From positions 11,932,743-11,996,742 of the forward strand of contig NC_134510.1 in assembly GCF_027942865.1 (NCBI RefSeq): a DNA stretch of 64,000 bases. Direction: 5' to 3'. Below are positions 33,011 to 45,510 of this stretch, piece by piece. The notes beneath the pieces are model-generated. The model was not told the DNA's origin, did not search any database, and was given only the letters and a program-made list of their open reading frames with translations. The DNA comes from Odontesthes bonariensis. Lineage: Eukaryota > Chordata > Actinopteri > Atheriniformes > Atherinopsidae. Positions within the stretch are counted from its first letter, which is position 1. Each line of letters begins with the position of its first letter. Made by a program: the position numbers and the translations under genes.

Positions 33011-33503
33011 AGCTCTGTCTTTTATCAGCTGCCTGCCACCAAGTGATGATTGTTTTGATACTCTCACCCATCTTCGGCCTAAATGTCAATAGCCCCCTTC
33101 AAATAGCCTAACATGAGGCCAGGTTGCTTCGGTCAAAAGCCCTTTCCCGTTTACTATGGTGTTAAGTGCAAACCAAGACCTTATAATCAACAATGTTCCT
33201 TTTGCTAATGATTCTGTCCTGCCCAAAGCACTGTAGAAGGTTGTGACAACACAGCTTGTTGAGCTGTGGTCAGAAGATTCTCATGCAACAAGTGTCTTGG
33301 CTGTTGTTTAACAGGGCTCCGGAGGCAAACAAATAGTAGGCATAGCATTTGGAAGCAAGAACTCTTCGGAGGTAAAGCGTTCACAATAATCTTTAAACTA
33401 GATGATGCAGTGGCAGAATAGCAATACGACATGGTATTGCTAAGCAAGGAGTAAACTTGAGTTGCCTTGCCAGTGAAAATGGTCCTCTAGGAGAACTCTG
33501 CAA

Positions 33504-33586
33504 TGTCAGAAGTGGGATTTGAACCCACGCCTCCAGGGGAGACTGCGACCTGAACACAGCGCCTTAGACCGCTCGGCCATCCTGAC
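33504..33586 (-). tRNA. tRNA-Leu-CAG: tRNA-Leu (CAG), class D
   Basis: The loop TTCAGGT gives the canonical anticodon CAG (codon CUG) for this body. C30 to T makes a T30-G40 wobble in the anticodon stem (CTGTG/CGCAG), which is tolerated. It is the first CAG copy from the left. Confidence 0.9.
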
Positions 33587-33836
33587 TACTAAAAGGAATA
33601 TTTGACGACACTGTCGGCGGGCCCAGGCATCATTCCAGCGAATATGTGGGTCTGCGTTGTCTTCGTGTTGAAGGGGAATATTGACGAGGCATGCAGCTTC
33701 ATGGAAGACTCTCGTTCTGAGTGATGGGACTGTGATAGCAATTTTCCTGCACCTTGAAACGGGACAAGAAAATCTTATTTCACTCCTTGCCGATAGTTGT
33801 CTTTTCATCTGACGACTGTGTCAGTCACACAGAAAT

Positions 33837-33908
33837 TCCTCGTTAGTATAATGGATAGTATCTCCGCCTGTCACGCGGAAGATCGGGGTTCGATTCCCCG
33901 ACGGGGAG
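33837..33908 (+). tRNA. tRNA-Asp-GTC: tRNA-Asp (GTC), class D, intact
   Basis: As the 7795 form but with ATGGATAGT in the D loop (T for C); all stems pair. Confidence 0.93.
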
Positions 33909-34401
33909 AGCTAGGTCTTTTATCAGCTGCCTGCCACCAAGTGATGATTGTTTTGATACTCTCACCCATCTTCGGCCTAAATGTCAATAGCCCCCTTCAA
34001 ATAGCCTAACATGAGGCCAGGTTGCTTCGGTCAAAAGCCCTTTCCCGTTTACAATGGTGTTAAGTGCAAACCAAGACCTTATAATCAACAATGTTCCTTT
34101 TGCTAATGTTTCTGTCCTGCCCAAAGCACTGTAGAAGGTTGTGACAACACAGCTTGTTGAGCTGTGGTCAGAAGATTCTCATGCAACAAGTGTCTTGGCT
34201 GTTGTTTAACAGGTCTCCTGAGGCAAACAAATAGTAGGCATAGCATTTGGAAGCAAGAACTCTTCGGAGGTAAAGCAGCCACAATAATCTTTAAACTAGA
34301 TGATGCAGTGGTAGAATAGCAATACGACATGGTATTGCTAAGCAAGGAGTAAACTTGGGTTGCCTTGCCAGTGAAAATTTTTTTCTAGGAGAAATCTGCA
34401 A

Positions 34402-34484
34402 TGTCAGAAGAGGGATTTGAACCCACGCCTCCAGGGGAGACTGCGACCTTAACGCAGCGCCTTAGACCGCTCGGCCATCCTGAC
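34402..34484 (-). tRNA. tRNA-Leu-AAG: tRNA-Leu (AAG), class C, T-stem mismatch
   Basis: The 9258 form with a private CCCAC to CCCTC change in the 3' T stem (T-T mismatch). Confidence 0.85.
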
Positions 34485-34734
34485 TGCTAAAAGGAATATT
34501 TGATGACACTGTCGGCGGGCCCAGGCATCATTCCAGCGAATATGTGGGTCTTCGTTGTGTTCGTGTTGAAGGGGAATATTGACGAGGCATGCAGCTTCAT
34601 GGAAGACTCTCCTTCTGAGTGATGGGACTGTGATAGCAATTTTCCTGCACCTTGAAACGGAACACCAAAATCTTATTTCACTCCTTGGCGATAGTTGTCT
34701 TTTCATCTGACGACTGTGTCAGTCACACAGAAAT

Positions 34735-34806
34735 TCCTAGTTAGTATAATGGACAGTATCTCCGCCTGTCACGCGGAAGATCGGGGTTCGATTCCCCGAC
34801 GGGGAG
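34735..34806 (+). tRNA. tRNA-Asp-GTC: tRNA-Asp (GTC), class C*
   Basis: Same acceptor mismatch as 17673. Confidence 0.85.
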
Positions 34807-35299
34807 AAAATGGGCTTTTATCAGCTGCCTGCCACCAAGTGATGATTGTTTTGATACTCTCACCCATCTTCGGCCTAAATGTCAATAGCCCCCTTAAAAT
34901 AGCCTAACATGAGGCCAGGTTGCTTCGGTCAAAAGCCCTTTCCCGTTTACTATGGTGTTAAGTGCAAACCAAGACCTTATAATCAACAATGTGCCTTTTG
35001 CTAATGATTCTGTCCTGCCCAAAGCACTGTAGAAGGTTGTGACAACACAGCTTGTTGAGCTGTGGTCAGAAGATTCTCATGCAACAAGTGTCTTGGCTGT
35101 TGTTTAACAGGGCTCCTGATGCAAACAAATAGTAGGCATAGCATTTGGAAGCAAGAACTCTTCGGAGGTAAAGCGGCCACAATAATCTTTAAACTAGATG
35201 ATGCAGTGGCAGAATAGCAATACGACATGGTATTGCTAAACAAGGAGTAAACTTGAGTTGCCTTGCCAGTGAAAATGGTCCTCTAGGAGATCTCTGCAA

Positions 35300-35382
35300 T
35301 GTCAGAAGTGGGATTTGAACCCACGACTCCAGGGGAGACTGCGACCTTAACGCAGCGCCTTAGACCGCTCGGCCATCCTGAC
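35300..35382 (-). tRNA. tRNA-Leu-AAG: tRNA-Leu (AAG), class B2
   Basis: Same form as 11054. Confidence 0.9.
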
Positions 35383-35632
35383 TACTAAAAGGAATATTTG
35401 ACGACACTGTCAGCGGGCCCAGGCATCATTCCAGCGAATATGTGGGTCTGCGTTTTCTTCGTGTTGAAGGGGAATATTGACGAGGCATGCAGCTTCATGG
35501 AAGACTCTCCTTCTGAGTGATGGGACTGTGATAGCAATTTTCCTGCACCTTGAAACGGGACACGAAAATCTTATTTCACTCCTTGGCGATAGTTGTCTTT
35601 TCATCTGACGACTGTGTCAGTCACACAGAAAT

Positions 35633-35704
35633 TCCTCGTTAGTATAATGGATAGTATCTCCGCATGTCACGCGGAAGATCGGGGTTAGATTCCCCGATGG
35701 GGAG
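35633..35704 (+). tRNA. tRNA-Asp-GTC: tRNA-Asp (GTC) with B-box loss, class B2
   Basis: Same lesion as 16775. Confidence 0.75.
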
Positions 35705-36197
35705 AGCTCTGTCTTTTATCAGCTGCCTGCCACCAAGTGATGATTGTTTTGATACTCTCACCCATCTTCGGCCTAAATGTCAATAGCCCCCTTCAAATAG
35801 CCTAACATGAGGCCAGGTTGCTTCGGTCAAAAGCCCTTTCCCGTTTACAATGGTGTTAAGTGCAAACCAAGACCTTATAATCAACAATGTTCCTTTTGCT
35901 AATGTTTCTGTCCTGCCCAAAGCACTGTAGAAGGTTGTGACAACACAGCTTGTTGAGCTGTGGTCAGAAGATTCTCATGCAACAAGTGTCTTGGCTGTTG
36001 TTTAACAGGTCTCCTGAGGCAAACAAATAGTAGGCATAGCATTTGGAAGCAAGAACTCTTCGGAGGTAAAGCAGCCACAATAATCTTTAAACTAGATGAT
36101 GCAGTGGTAGAATAGCAATACGACATGGTATTGCTAAGCAAGGAGTAAACTTGGGTTGCCTTGCCAGTGAAAATTTTTTTCTAGGAGAAATCTGCAA

Positions 36198-36280
36198 TGT
36201 CAGAAGTGGGATTTGAACCCACGCCTCCAGGGGAGACTGCGACCTTAACGCAGCGCCTTAGACCGCTCGGCCATCCTGAC
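36198..36280 (-). tRNA. tRNA-Leu-AAG: tRNA-Leu (AAG), class C
   Basis: Same form as 9258. Confidence 0.92.
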
Positions 36281-36530
36281 TGCTAAAAGGAATATTTGAT
36301 GACACTGTCGGCGGGCCCAGGCATCATTCCAGCGAATATGTGGGTCTGCGTTGTGTTCGTGTTGAAGGGGAATATTGACGAGGCATGCAGCTTCATGGAA
36401 GACTCTCCTTCTGAGTCATGGGACTGTGATAGCAATTTTCCTGCACCTTGAAACGGAACACCAAAATCTTATTTCACTCCTTGGCGATAGTTGTCTTTTC
36501 ATCTGACGACTGTGTCAGTCACACAGAAAT

Positions 36531-36602
36531 TCCTCGTTAGTATAATGGACAGTATCTCCGCCTGTCACGCGGAAGATCGGGGTTCGATTCCCCGACGGGG
36601 AG
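36531..36602 (+). tRNA. tRNA-Asp-GTC: tRNA-Asp (GTC), class C
   Basis: Same mature form as 9591. Downstream the unit switches to an edge-type sequence (CCAGGTTTCTTCGG near 36712). Confidence 0.93.
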
Positions 36603-37095
36603 AAAATGGGCTTTTATCAGCTGCCTGCCACCAAGTGATGATTGTTTTGATACTCTCACCCATCTTCGGCCTAAATGTCAATAGCCCCCTTCAAATAGCC
36701 TAACATGAGGCCAGGTTTCTTCGGTCAAAAGCCCTTTCCCGTTTACTATGGTGTTAAGTGCAAACCAAGACCTTATAATCAACAATGTTCCTTTTGCTAA
36801 TGATTCTGTCCTGCCCAAAGCACTGTAGAAGGTTGTGACAACACAGCTTGTTGAGCTGTGGTCAGAAGATTCTCATGCAACAAGTGTCTTGGCTGTTGTT
36901 TAACAGGGCTCCGGAGGCAAACAAATAGTAGGCATAGCATTTGGAAGCAAGAACTCTTCGGAGGTAAAGCGTTCACAATAATCTTTAAACTAGATGATGC
37001 AGTGGCAGAATAGCAATACGACATGGTATTGCTAAGCAAGGAGTAAACTTGAGTTGCCTTGCCAGTGAAAATGGTCCTCTAGGAGAACTCTGCAA

Positions 37096-37178
37096 TGTCA
37101 GAAGTGGGATTTGAACCCACGCCTCCAGGGGAGACTGCGACCTGAACACAGCGCCTTAGACCGCTCGGCCATCCTGAC
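37096..37178 (-). tRNA. tRNA-Leu-CAG: tRNA-Leu (CAG), class D
   Basis: Same form as 33504, four units (3592 bp) downstream of it. Confidence 0.9.
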
Positions 37179-37428
37179 TACTAAAAGGAATATTTGACGA
37201 CACTGTCGGCGGGCCCAGGCATCATTCCAGCGAATATGTGGGTCTGCGTTGTCTTCGTGTTGAAGGGGAATATTGACGAGGCATGCAGCTTCATGGAAGA
37301 CTCTCGTTCTGAGTGATGGGACTGTGATAGCAATTTTCCTGCACCTTGAAACGGGACAAGAAAATCTTATTTCACTCCTTGCCGATAGTTGTCTTTTCAT
37401 CTGACGACTGTGTCAGTCACACAGAAAT

Positions 37429-37500
37429 TCCTCGTTAGTATAATGGATAGTATCTCCGCCTGTCACGCGGAAGATCGGGGTTCGATTCCCCGACGGGGAG
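37429..37500 (+). tRNA. tRNA-Asp-GTC: tRNA-Asp (GTC), class D
   Basis: Same form as 33837. Confidence 0.93.
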
Positions 37501-37993
37501 AGCTAGGTCTTTTATCAGCTGCCTGCCACCAAGTGATGATTGTTTTGATACTCTCACCCATCTTCGGCCTAAATGTCAATAGCCCCCTTCAAATAGCCTA
37601 ACATGAGGCCAGGTTGCTTCGGTCAAAAGCCCTTTCCCGTTTACAATGGTGTTAAGTGCAAACCAAGACCTTATAATCAACAATGTTCCTTTTGCTAATG
37701 TTTCTGTCCTGCCCAAAGCACTGTAGAAGGTTGTGACAACACAGCTTGTTGAGCTGTGGTCAGAAGATTCTCATGCAACAAGTGTCTTGGCTGTTGTTTA
37801 ACAGGTCTCCTGAGGCAAACAAATAGTAGGCATAGCATTTGGAAGCAAGAACTCTTCGGAGGTAAAGCAGCCACAATAATCTTTAAACTAGATGATGCAG
37901 TGGTAGAATAGCAATACGACATGGTATTGCTAAGCAAGGAGTAAACTTGGGTTGCCTTGCCAGTGAAAATTTTTTTCTAGGAGAAATCTGCAA

Positions 37994-38076
37994 TGTCAGA
38001 AGTGGGATTTGAACCCACGCCTCCAGGGGAGACTGCGACCTTAACGCAGCGCCTTAGACCGCTCGGCCATCCTGAC
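37994..38076 (-). tRNA. tRNA-Leu-AAG: tRNA-Leu (AAG), class C
   Basis: Same form as 9258; the T-stem change of its counterpart at 34402 is absent. Confidence 0.92.
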
Positions 38077-38326
38077 TGCTAAAAGGAATATTTGATGACA
38101 CTGTCGGCGGGCCCAGGCATCATTCCAGCGAATATGTGGGTCTTCGTTGTGTTCGTGTTGAAGGGGAATATTGACGAGGCATGCAGCTTCATGGAAGACT
38201 CTCCTTCTGAGTGATGGGACTGTGATAGCAATTTTCCTGCACCTTGAAACGGAACACCAAAATCTTATTTCACTCCTTGGCGATAGTTGTCTTTTCATCT
38301 GACGACTGTGTCAGTCACACAGAAAT

Positions 38327-38398
38327 TCCTAGTTAGTATAATGGACAGTATCTCCGCCTGTCACGCGGAAGATCGGGGTTCGATTCCCCGACGGGGAG
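38327..38398 (+). tRNA. tRNA-Asp-GTC: tRNA-Asp (GTC), class C*
   Basis: Same acceptor mismatch as 17673. Confidence 0.85.
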
Positions 38399-38891
38399 AA
38401 AATGGGCTTTTATCAGCTGCCTGCCACCAAGTGATGATTGTTTTGATACTCTCACCCATCTTCGGCCTAAATGTCAATAGCCCCCTTAAAATAGCCTAAC
38501 ATGAGGCCAGGTTGCTTCGGTCAAAAGCCCTTTCCCGTTTACTATGGTGTTAAGTGCAAACCAAGACCTTATAATCAACAATGTGCCTTTTGCTAATGAT
38601 TCTGTCCTGCCCAAAGCACTGTAGAAGGTTGTGACAACACAGCTTGTTGAGCTGTGGTCAGAAGATTCTCATGCAACAAGTGTCTTGGCTGTTGTTTAAC
38701 AGGGCTCCTGATGCAAACAAATAGTAGGCATAGCATTTGGAAGCAAGAACTCTTCGGAGGTAAAGCGGCCACAATAATCTTTAAACTAGATGATGCAGTG
38801 GCAGAATAGCAATACGACATGGTATTGCTAAACAAGGAGTAAACTTGAGTTGCCTTGCCAGTGAAAATGGTCCTCTAGGAGATCTCTGCAA

Positions 38892-38974
38892 TGTCAGAAG
38901 TGGGATTTGAACCCACGACTCCAGGGGAGACTGCGACCTTAACGCAGCGCCTTAGACCGCTCGGCCATCCTGAC
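38892..38974 (-). tRNA. tRNA-Leu-AAG: tRNA-Leu (AAG), class B2
   Basis: Same form as 11054. Confidence 0.9.
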
Positions 38975-39224
38975 TACTAAAAGGAATATTTGACGACACT
39001 GTCAGCGGGCCCAGGCATCATTCCAGCGAATATGTGGGTCTGCGTTTTCTTCGTGTTGAAGGGGAATATTGACGAGGCATGCAGCTTCATGGAAGACTCT
39101 CCTTCTGAGTGATGGGACTGTGATAGCAATTTTCCTGCACCTTGAAACGGGACACGAAAATCTTATTTCACTCCTTGGCGATAGTTGTCTTTTCATCTGA
39201 CGACTGTGTCAGTCACACAGAAAT

Positions 39225-39296
39225 TCCTCGTTAGTATAATGGATAGTATCTCCGCATGTCACGCGGAAGATCGGGGTTAGATTCCCCGATGGGGAG
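39225..39296 (+). tRNA. tRNA-Asp-GTC: tRNA-Asp (GTC) with B-box loss, recombinant B2/C unit
   Basis: The gene has the B2 marks (A32, C56 to A, GATGGGGAG), but the trailer is the class C GAGAAAATGGGC. A crossover or conversion tract therefore ends within or just after the 3' part of the gene. Confidence 0.75.
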
Positions 39297-39789
39297 AAAA
39301 TGGGCTTTTATCAGCTGCCTGCCACCAAGTGATGATTGCTTTGATACTCTCACCCATCTTCGGCCTAAATGTCAATAGCCCCCTTCAAATAGCCTAACAT
39401 GAGGCCAGGTTGCTTCGGTCAAAAGCCCTTTCCCGTTTACAATGGTGTTAAGTGCAAACCAAGACCTTATAATCAACAATGTTCCTTTTGCTAATGTTTC
39501 TGTCCTGCCCAAAGCACTGTAGAAGGTTGTGACAACACAGCTTGTTGAGCTGTGGTCAGAAGATTCTCATGCAACAAGTGTCTTGGCTGTTGTTTAACAG
39601 GTCTCCTGAGGCAAACAAATAGTAGGCATAGCATTTGGAAGCAAGAACTCTTCGGAGGTAAAGCAGCCACAATAATCTTTAAACTAGATGATGCAGTGGC
39701 AGAATAGCAATACGACATGGTATTGCTAAGCAAGGAGTAAACTTGGGTTGCCTTGCCAGTGAAAATTTTTCTCTAGGAGAAATCTGCAA

Positions 39790-39872
39790 TGTCAGAAGTG
39801 GGATTTGAATCCACGCCTCCAGGGGAGACTGCGACCTTAACGCAGCGCCTTAGACCGCTCGGCCATCCTGAC
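39790..39872 (-). tRNA. tRNA-Leu-AAG: tRNA-Leu (AAG), class C' form
   Basis: Same T-stem change as 20034, but here it is paired with an unmutated class C Asp gene. Confidence 0.85.
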
Positions 39873-40122
39873 TGCTAAAAGGAATATTTGATGACACTGT
39901 CGGCGGGCCCAGGCATCATTCAAGCGAATATGTGGGTCTGCGTTGTGTTCGTGTTGAAGGGGAATATTGACGAGGCATGCAGCTTCATGGAAGACTCTCC
40001 TTCTGAGTGATGGGACTGTGATAGCAATTTTCCTGCACCTTGAAACGGAACACCAAAATCTTATTTCACTCCTTGGCGATAGTTGTCTTTTCATCTGACG
40101 ACTGTGTCAGTCACACAGAAAT

Positions 40123-40194
40123 TCCTCGTTAGTATAATGGACAGTATCTCCGCCTGTCACGCGGAAGATCGGGGTTCGATTCCCCGACGGGGAG
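40123..40194 (+). tRNA. tRNA-Asp-GTC: tRNA-Asp (GTC), class C
   Basis: Same form as 9591. Confidence 0.93.
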
Positions 40195-40687
40195 AAAATG
40201 GGCTTTTATCAGCTGCCTGCCACCAAGTGATGATTGTTTTGATACTCTCACCCATCTTCGGCCTAAATGTCAATAGCCCCCTTAAAATAGCCTAACATGA
40301 GGCCAGGTTGCTTCGGTCAAAAGCCCTTTCCCGTTTACTATGGTGTTAAGTGCAAACCAAGACCTTATAATCAGCAATGTTCCTTTTGCTAATGATTCTG
40401 TCCTGCCCAAAGCACTGTAGAAGGTTGTGACAACACAGCTTGTTGAGCTGTGGTCAGAAGATTCTCATGCAACAAGTGTCTTGGCTGTTGTTTAACAGGT
40501 CTCCTGAGGCAAACAAATAGTAGGCATAGCATTTGGAAGCAAGAACTCTTCGGAGGTAAAGCGGCCACAATAATCTTTAAACTAGATGATGCAGTGGCAG
40601 AATAGCAATACGACATGGTATTGCTAAGCAAGGAGTAAACTTTGGTTGCCTTGCCAGTGAAAATTTTTCTCTAGGAGAAATCTGCAA

Positions 40688-40770
40688 TGTCAGAAGTGGG
40701 ATTTGAACCCACGCCTCCAGGGGAGACTGCTACCTTAACGCAGCGCCTTAGACTGCTCGGCCATCCTGAC
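40688..40770 (-). tRNA. tRNA-Leu-AAG: tRNA-Leu (AAG), class A' variant
   Basis: Same changes as 10156. Confidence 0.78.
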
Positions 40771-41020
40771 TACTAAAAGGAATATTTGACGACACTGTCG
40801 GCGGGCCCAGGCATCATTCCAGCGAATATGTGGGTCTGCGTTGTGTTCGTGTTGAAGGGGAATATTGACGAGGCATGCAGCTTCATGGAAGACTCTCCTT
40901 CTGAGTGATGGGACTGTGATAGCAATTTTCCTGCACCTTAAAACGGGACACGAAAATCTTATTTCACTCCTTGCCGATAGTTGTCTTTTCATCTGACGAC
41001 TGTGTCAGTCACACAGAAAT

Positions 41021-41092
41021 TCCTCGTTAGTATAATGGACAGTATCTCCGCCTGTCACGCGGAAGATCAGGGTTCGATTCCCCGACGGGGAG
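41021..41092 (+). tRNA. tRNA-Asp-GTC: tRNA-Asp (GTC), class A'
   Basis: Same T-stem mismatch as 10489. Confidence 0.85.
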
Positions 41093-41585
41093 AGCTAGGT
41101 CTTTTATCAGCTGCCTGCCACCAAGTGATGATTGCTTTGATACTCTCACCCATCTTCGGCCTAAATGTCAATAGCCCCCTTCAAATAGCCTAACATGAGG
41201 CCAGGTTGCTTCGGTCAAAAGCCCTTTCCCGTTTACTATGGTGTTAAGTGCAAACCAAGACCTTATAATCAACAATGTGCCTTTTGCTAATGATTCTGTC
41301 CTGCCCAAAGCACTGTAGAAGGTTGTGACAACACAGCTTGTTGAGCTGTGGTCAGAAGATTCTCATGCAACAAGTGTCTTGGCTGTTGTTTAACAGGGCT
41401 CCTGATGCAAACAAATAGTAGGCATAGCATTTGGAAGCAAGAACTCTTCGGAGGTAAAGCGGCCACAATAATCTTTAAACTAGATGATGCAGTGGCAGAA
41501 TAGCAATACGACATGGTATTGCTAAACAAGGAGTAAACTTGAGTTGCCTTGCCAGTGAAAATGGTCCTCTAGGAGATCTCTGCAA

Positions 41586-41668
41586 TGTCAGAAGTGGGAT
41601 TTGAACCCACGACTCCAGGGGAGACTGCGACCTTAACGCAGCGCCTTAGACCGCTCGGCCATCCTGAC
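41586..41668 (-). tRNA. tRNA-Leu-AAG: tRNA-Leu (AAG), class B2
   Basis: Same form as 11054. Confidence 0.9.
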
Positions 41669-41918
41669 TACTAAAAGGAATATTTGACGACACTGTCAGC
41701 GGGCCCAGGCATCATTCCAGCGAATATGTGGGTCTGCGTTTTCTTCGTGTTGAAGGGGAATATTGACGAGGCATGCAGCTTCATGGAAGACTCTCCTTCT
41801 GAGTGATGGGACTGTGATAGCAATTTTCCTGCACCTTGAAACGGGACACGAAAATCTTATTTCACTCCTTGGCGATAGTTGTCTTTTCATCTGACGACTG
41901 TGTCAGTCACGCAGAAAT

Positions 41919-41990
41919 TCCTCGTTAGTATAATGGATAGTATCTCCGCATGTCACGCGGAAGATCGGGGTTAGATTCCCCGATGGGGAG
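41919..41990 (+). tRNA. tRNA-Asp-GTC: tRNA-Asp (GTC) with B-box loss, class B2
   Basis: Same lesion as 16775. The upstream inverted repeat has one private change (ACGCAG). Confidence 0.75.
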
Positions 41991-42483
41991 AGCTCTGTCT
42001 TTTATCAGCTGCCTGCCACCAAGTGATGATTGTTTTGATACTCTCACCCATCTTCGGCCTAAATGTCAATAGCCCCCTTCAAATAGCCTAACATGAGGCC
42101 AGGTTGCTTCGGTCAAAAGCCCTTTCCCGTTTACAATGGTGTTAAGTGCAAACCAAGACCTTATAATCAACAATGTTCCTTTTGCTAATGTTTCTGTCCT
42201 GCCCAAAGCACTGTAGAAGGTTGTGACAACACAGCTTGTTGAGCTGTGGTCAGAAGATTCTCATGCAACAAGTGTCTTGGCTGTTGTTTAACAGGTCTCC
42301 TGAGGCAAACAAATAGTAGGCATAGCATTTGGAAGCAAGAACTCTTCGGAGGTAAAGCAGCCACAATAATCTTTAAACTAGATGATGCAGTGGTAGAATA
42401 GCAATACGACATGGTATTGCTAAGCAAGGAGTAAACTTGGGTTGCCTTGCCAGTGAAAATTTTTTTCTAGGAGAAATCTGCAA

Positions 42484-42566
42484 TGTCAGAAGTGGGATTT
42501 GAACCCACGCCTCCAGGGGAGACTGCGACCTTAACGCAGCGCCTTAGACCGCTCGGCCATCCTGAC
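42484..42566 (-). tRNA. tRNA-Leu-AAG: tRNA-Leu (AAG), class C
   Basis: Same form as 9258. Confidence 0.92.
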
Positions 42567-42816
42567 TGCTAAAAGGAATATTTGATGACACTGTCGGCGG
42601 GCCCAGGCATCATTCCAGCGAATATGTGGGTCTGCGTTGTGTTCGTGTTGAAGGGGAATATTGACGAGGCATGCAGCTTCATGGAAGACTCTCCTTCTGA
42701 GTGATGGGACTGTGATAGCAATTTTCCTGCACCTTGAAACGGAACACCAAAATCTTATTTCACTCCTTGGCGATAGTTGTCTTTTCATCTGACGACTGTG
42801 TCAGTCACACAGAAAT

Positions 42817-42888
42817 TCCTCGTTAGTATAATGGACAGTATCTCCGCCTGTCACGCGGAAGATCGGGGTTCGATTCCCCGACGGGGAG
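42817..42888 (+). tRNA. tRNA-Asp-GTC: tRNA-Asp (GTC), class C
   Basis: Same form as 9591. Confidence 0.93.
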
Positions 42889-43381
42889 AAAATGGGCTTT
42901 TATCAGCTGCCTGCCACCAAGTGATGATTGTTTTGATACTCTCACCCATCTTCGGCCTAAATGTCAATAGCCCCCTTAAAATAGCCTAACATGAGGCCAG
43001 GTTGCTTCGGTCAAAAGCCCTTTCCCGTTTACTATGGTGTTAAGTGCAAACCAAGACCTTATAATCAGCAATGTTCCTTTTGCTAATGATTCTGTCCTGC
43101 CCAAAGCACTGTAGAAGGTTGTGACAACACAGCTTGTTGAGCTGTGGTCAGAAGATTCTCATGCAACAAGTGTCTTGGCTGTTGTTTAACAGGTCTCCTG
43201 AGGCAAACAAATAGTAGGCATAGCATTTGGAAGCAAGAACTCTTCGGAGGTAAAGCGGCCACAATAATCTTTAAACTAGATGATGCAGTGGCAGAATAGC
43301 AATACGACATGGTATTGCTAAGCAAGGAGTAAACTTTGGTTGCCTTGCCAGTGAAAATTTTTCTCTAGGAGAAATCTGCAA

Positions 43382-43464
43382 TGTCAGAAGTGGGATTTGA
43401 ACCCACGCCTCCAGGGGAGACTGCTACCTTAACGCAGCGCCTTAGACTGCTCGGCCATCCTGAC
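43382..43464 (-). tRNA. tRNA-Leu-AAG: tRNA-Leu (AAG), class A' variant
   Basis: Same changes as 10156. Confidence 0.78.
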
Positions 43465-43714
43465 TACTAAAAGGAATATTTGACGACACTGTCGGCGGGC
43501 CCAGGCATCATTCCAGCGAATATGTGGGTCTGCGTTGTGTTCGTGTTGAAGGGGAATATTGACGAGGCATGCAGCTTCATGGAAGACTCTCCTTCTGAGT
43601 GATGGGACTGTGATAGCAATTTTCCTGCACCTTAAAACGGGACACGAAAATCTTATTTCACTCCTTGCCGATAGTTGTCTTTTCATCTGACGACTGTGTC
43701 AGTCACACAGAAAT

Positions 43715-43786
43715 TCCTCGTTAGTATAATGGACAGTATCTCCGCCTGTCACGCGGAAGATCAGGGTTCGATTCCCCGACGGGGAG
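43715..43786 (+). tRNA. tRNA-Asp-GTC: tRNA-Asp (GTC), class A'
   Basis: Same T-stem mismatch as 10489; trailer subtype as 32041. Confidence 0.85.
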
Positions 43787-44279
43787 AGCTAGGTCTTTTA
43801 TCAGCTGCCTGCCACCAAGTGATGATTGCTTTGATACTCTCACCCATCTTCGGCCTAAATGTCAATAGCCCCCTTCAAATAGCCCAACATGAGGCCAGGT
43901 TGCTTCGGTCAAAAGCCCTTTCCCGTTTACTATGGTGTTAAGTGCAAACCAAGACCTTATAATCAACAATGTGCCTTTTGCTAATGATTCTGTCCTGCCC
44001 AAAGCACTGTAGAAGGTTGTGACAACACAGCTTGTTGAGCTGTGGTCAGAAGATTCTCATGCAACAAGTGTCTTGGCTGTTGTTTAACAGGGCTCCTGAT
44101 GCAAACAAATAGTAGGCATAGCATTTGGAAGCAAGAACTCTTCGGAGGTAAAGCGGCCACAATAATCTTTAAACTAGATGATGCAGTGGCAGAATAGCAA
44201 TACGACATGGTATTGCTAAACAAGGAGTAAACTTGAGTTGCCTTGCCAGTGAAAATGGTCCTCTAGGAGATCTCTGCAA

Positions 44280-44362
44280 TGTCAGAAGTGGGATTTGAAC
44301 CCACGACTCCAGGGGAGACTGCGACCTTAACGCAGCGCCTTAGACCGCTCGGCCATCCTGAC
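44280..44362 (-). tRNA. tRNA-Leu-AAG: tRNA-Leu (AAG), class B2
   Basis: Same form as 11054. Confidence 0.9.
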
Positions 44363-44612
44363 TACTAAAAGGAATATTTGACGACACTGTCAGCGGGCCC
44401 AGGCATCATTCCAGCGAATATGTGGGTCTGCGTTTTCTTCGTGTTGAAGGGGAATATTGACGAGGCATGCAGCTTCATGGAAGACTCTCCTTCTGAGTGA
44501 TGGGACTGTGATAGCAATTTTCCTGCACCTTGAAACGGGACACGAAAATCTTATTTCACTCCTTGGCGATAGTTGTCTTTTCATCTGACGACTGTGTCAG
44601 TCACACAGAAAT

Positions 44613-44684
44613 TCCTCGTTAGTATAATGGATAGTATCTCCGCATGTCACGCGGAAGATCGGGGTTAGATTCCCCGATGGGGAG
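44613..44684 (+). tRNA. tRNA-Asp-GTC: tRNA-Asp (GTC) with B-box loss, class B2
   Basis: Same lesion as 16775. Confidence 0.75.
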
Positions 44685-45177
44685 AGCTCTGTCTTTTATC
44701 AGCTGCCTGCCACCAAGTGATGATTGTTTTGATACTCTCACCCATCTTCGGCCTAAATGTCAATAGCCCCCTTCAAATAGCCTAACATGAGGCCAGGTTG
44801 CTTCGGTCAAAAGCCCTTTCCCGTTTACTATGGTGTTAAGTGCAAACCAAGACCTTATAATCAACAATGTTCCTTTTGCTAATGATTCTGTCCTGCCCAA
44901 AGCACTGTAGAAGGTTGTGACAACACAGCTTGTTGAGCTGTGGTCAGAAGATTCTCATGCAACAAGTGTCTTGGCTGTTGTTTAACAGGGCTCCGGAGGC
45001 AAACAAATAGTAGGCATAGCATTTGGAAGCAAGAACTCTTCGGAGGTAAAGCGTTCACAATAATCTTTAAACTAGATGATGCAGTGGCAGAATAGCAATA
45101 CGACATGGTATTGCTAAGCAAGGAGTAAACTTGAGTTGCCTTGCCAGTGAAAATGGTCCTCTAGGAGAACTCTGCAA

Positions 45178-45260
45178 TGTCAGAAGTGGGATTTGAACCC
45201 ACGCCTCCAGGGGAGACTGCGACCTGAACACAGCGCCTTAGACCGCTCGGCCATCCTGAC
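45178..45260 (-). tRNA. tRNA-Leu-CAG: tRNA-Leu (CAG), class D
   Basis: Same form as 33504. Confidence 0.9.
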
Positions 45261-45510
45261 TACTAAAAGGAATATTTGACGACACTGTCGGCGGGCCCAG
45301 GCATCATTCCAGCGAATATGTGGGTCTGCGTTGTCTTCGTGTTGAAGGGGAATATTGACGAGGCATGCAGCTTCATGGAAGACTCTCGTTCTGAGTGATG
45401 GGACTGTGATAGCAATTTTCCTGCACCTTGAAACGGGACAAGAAAATCTTATTTCACTCCTTGCCGATAGTTGTCTTTTCATCTGACGACTGTGTCAGTC
45501 ACACAGAAAT

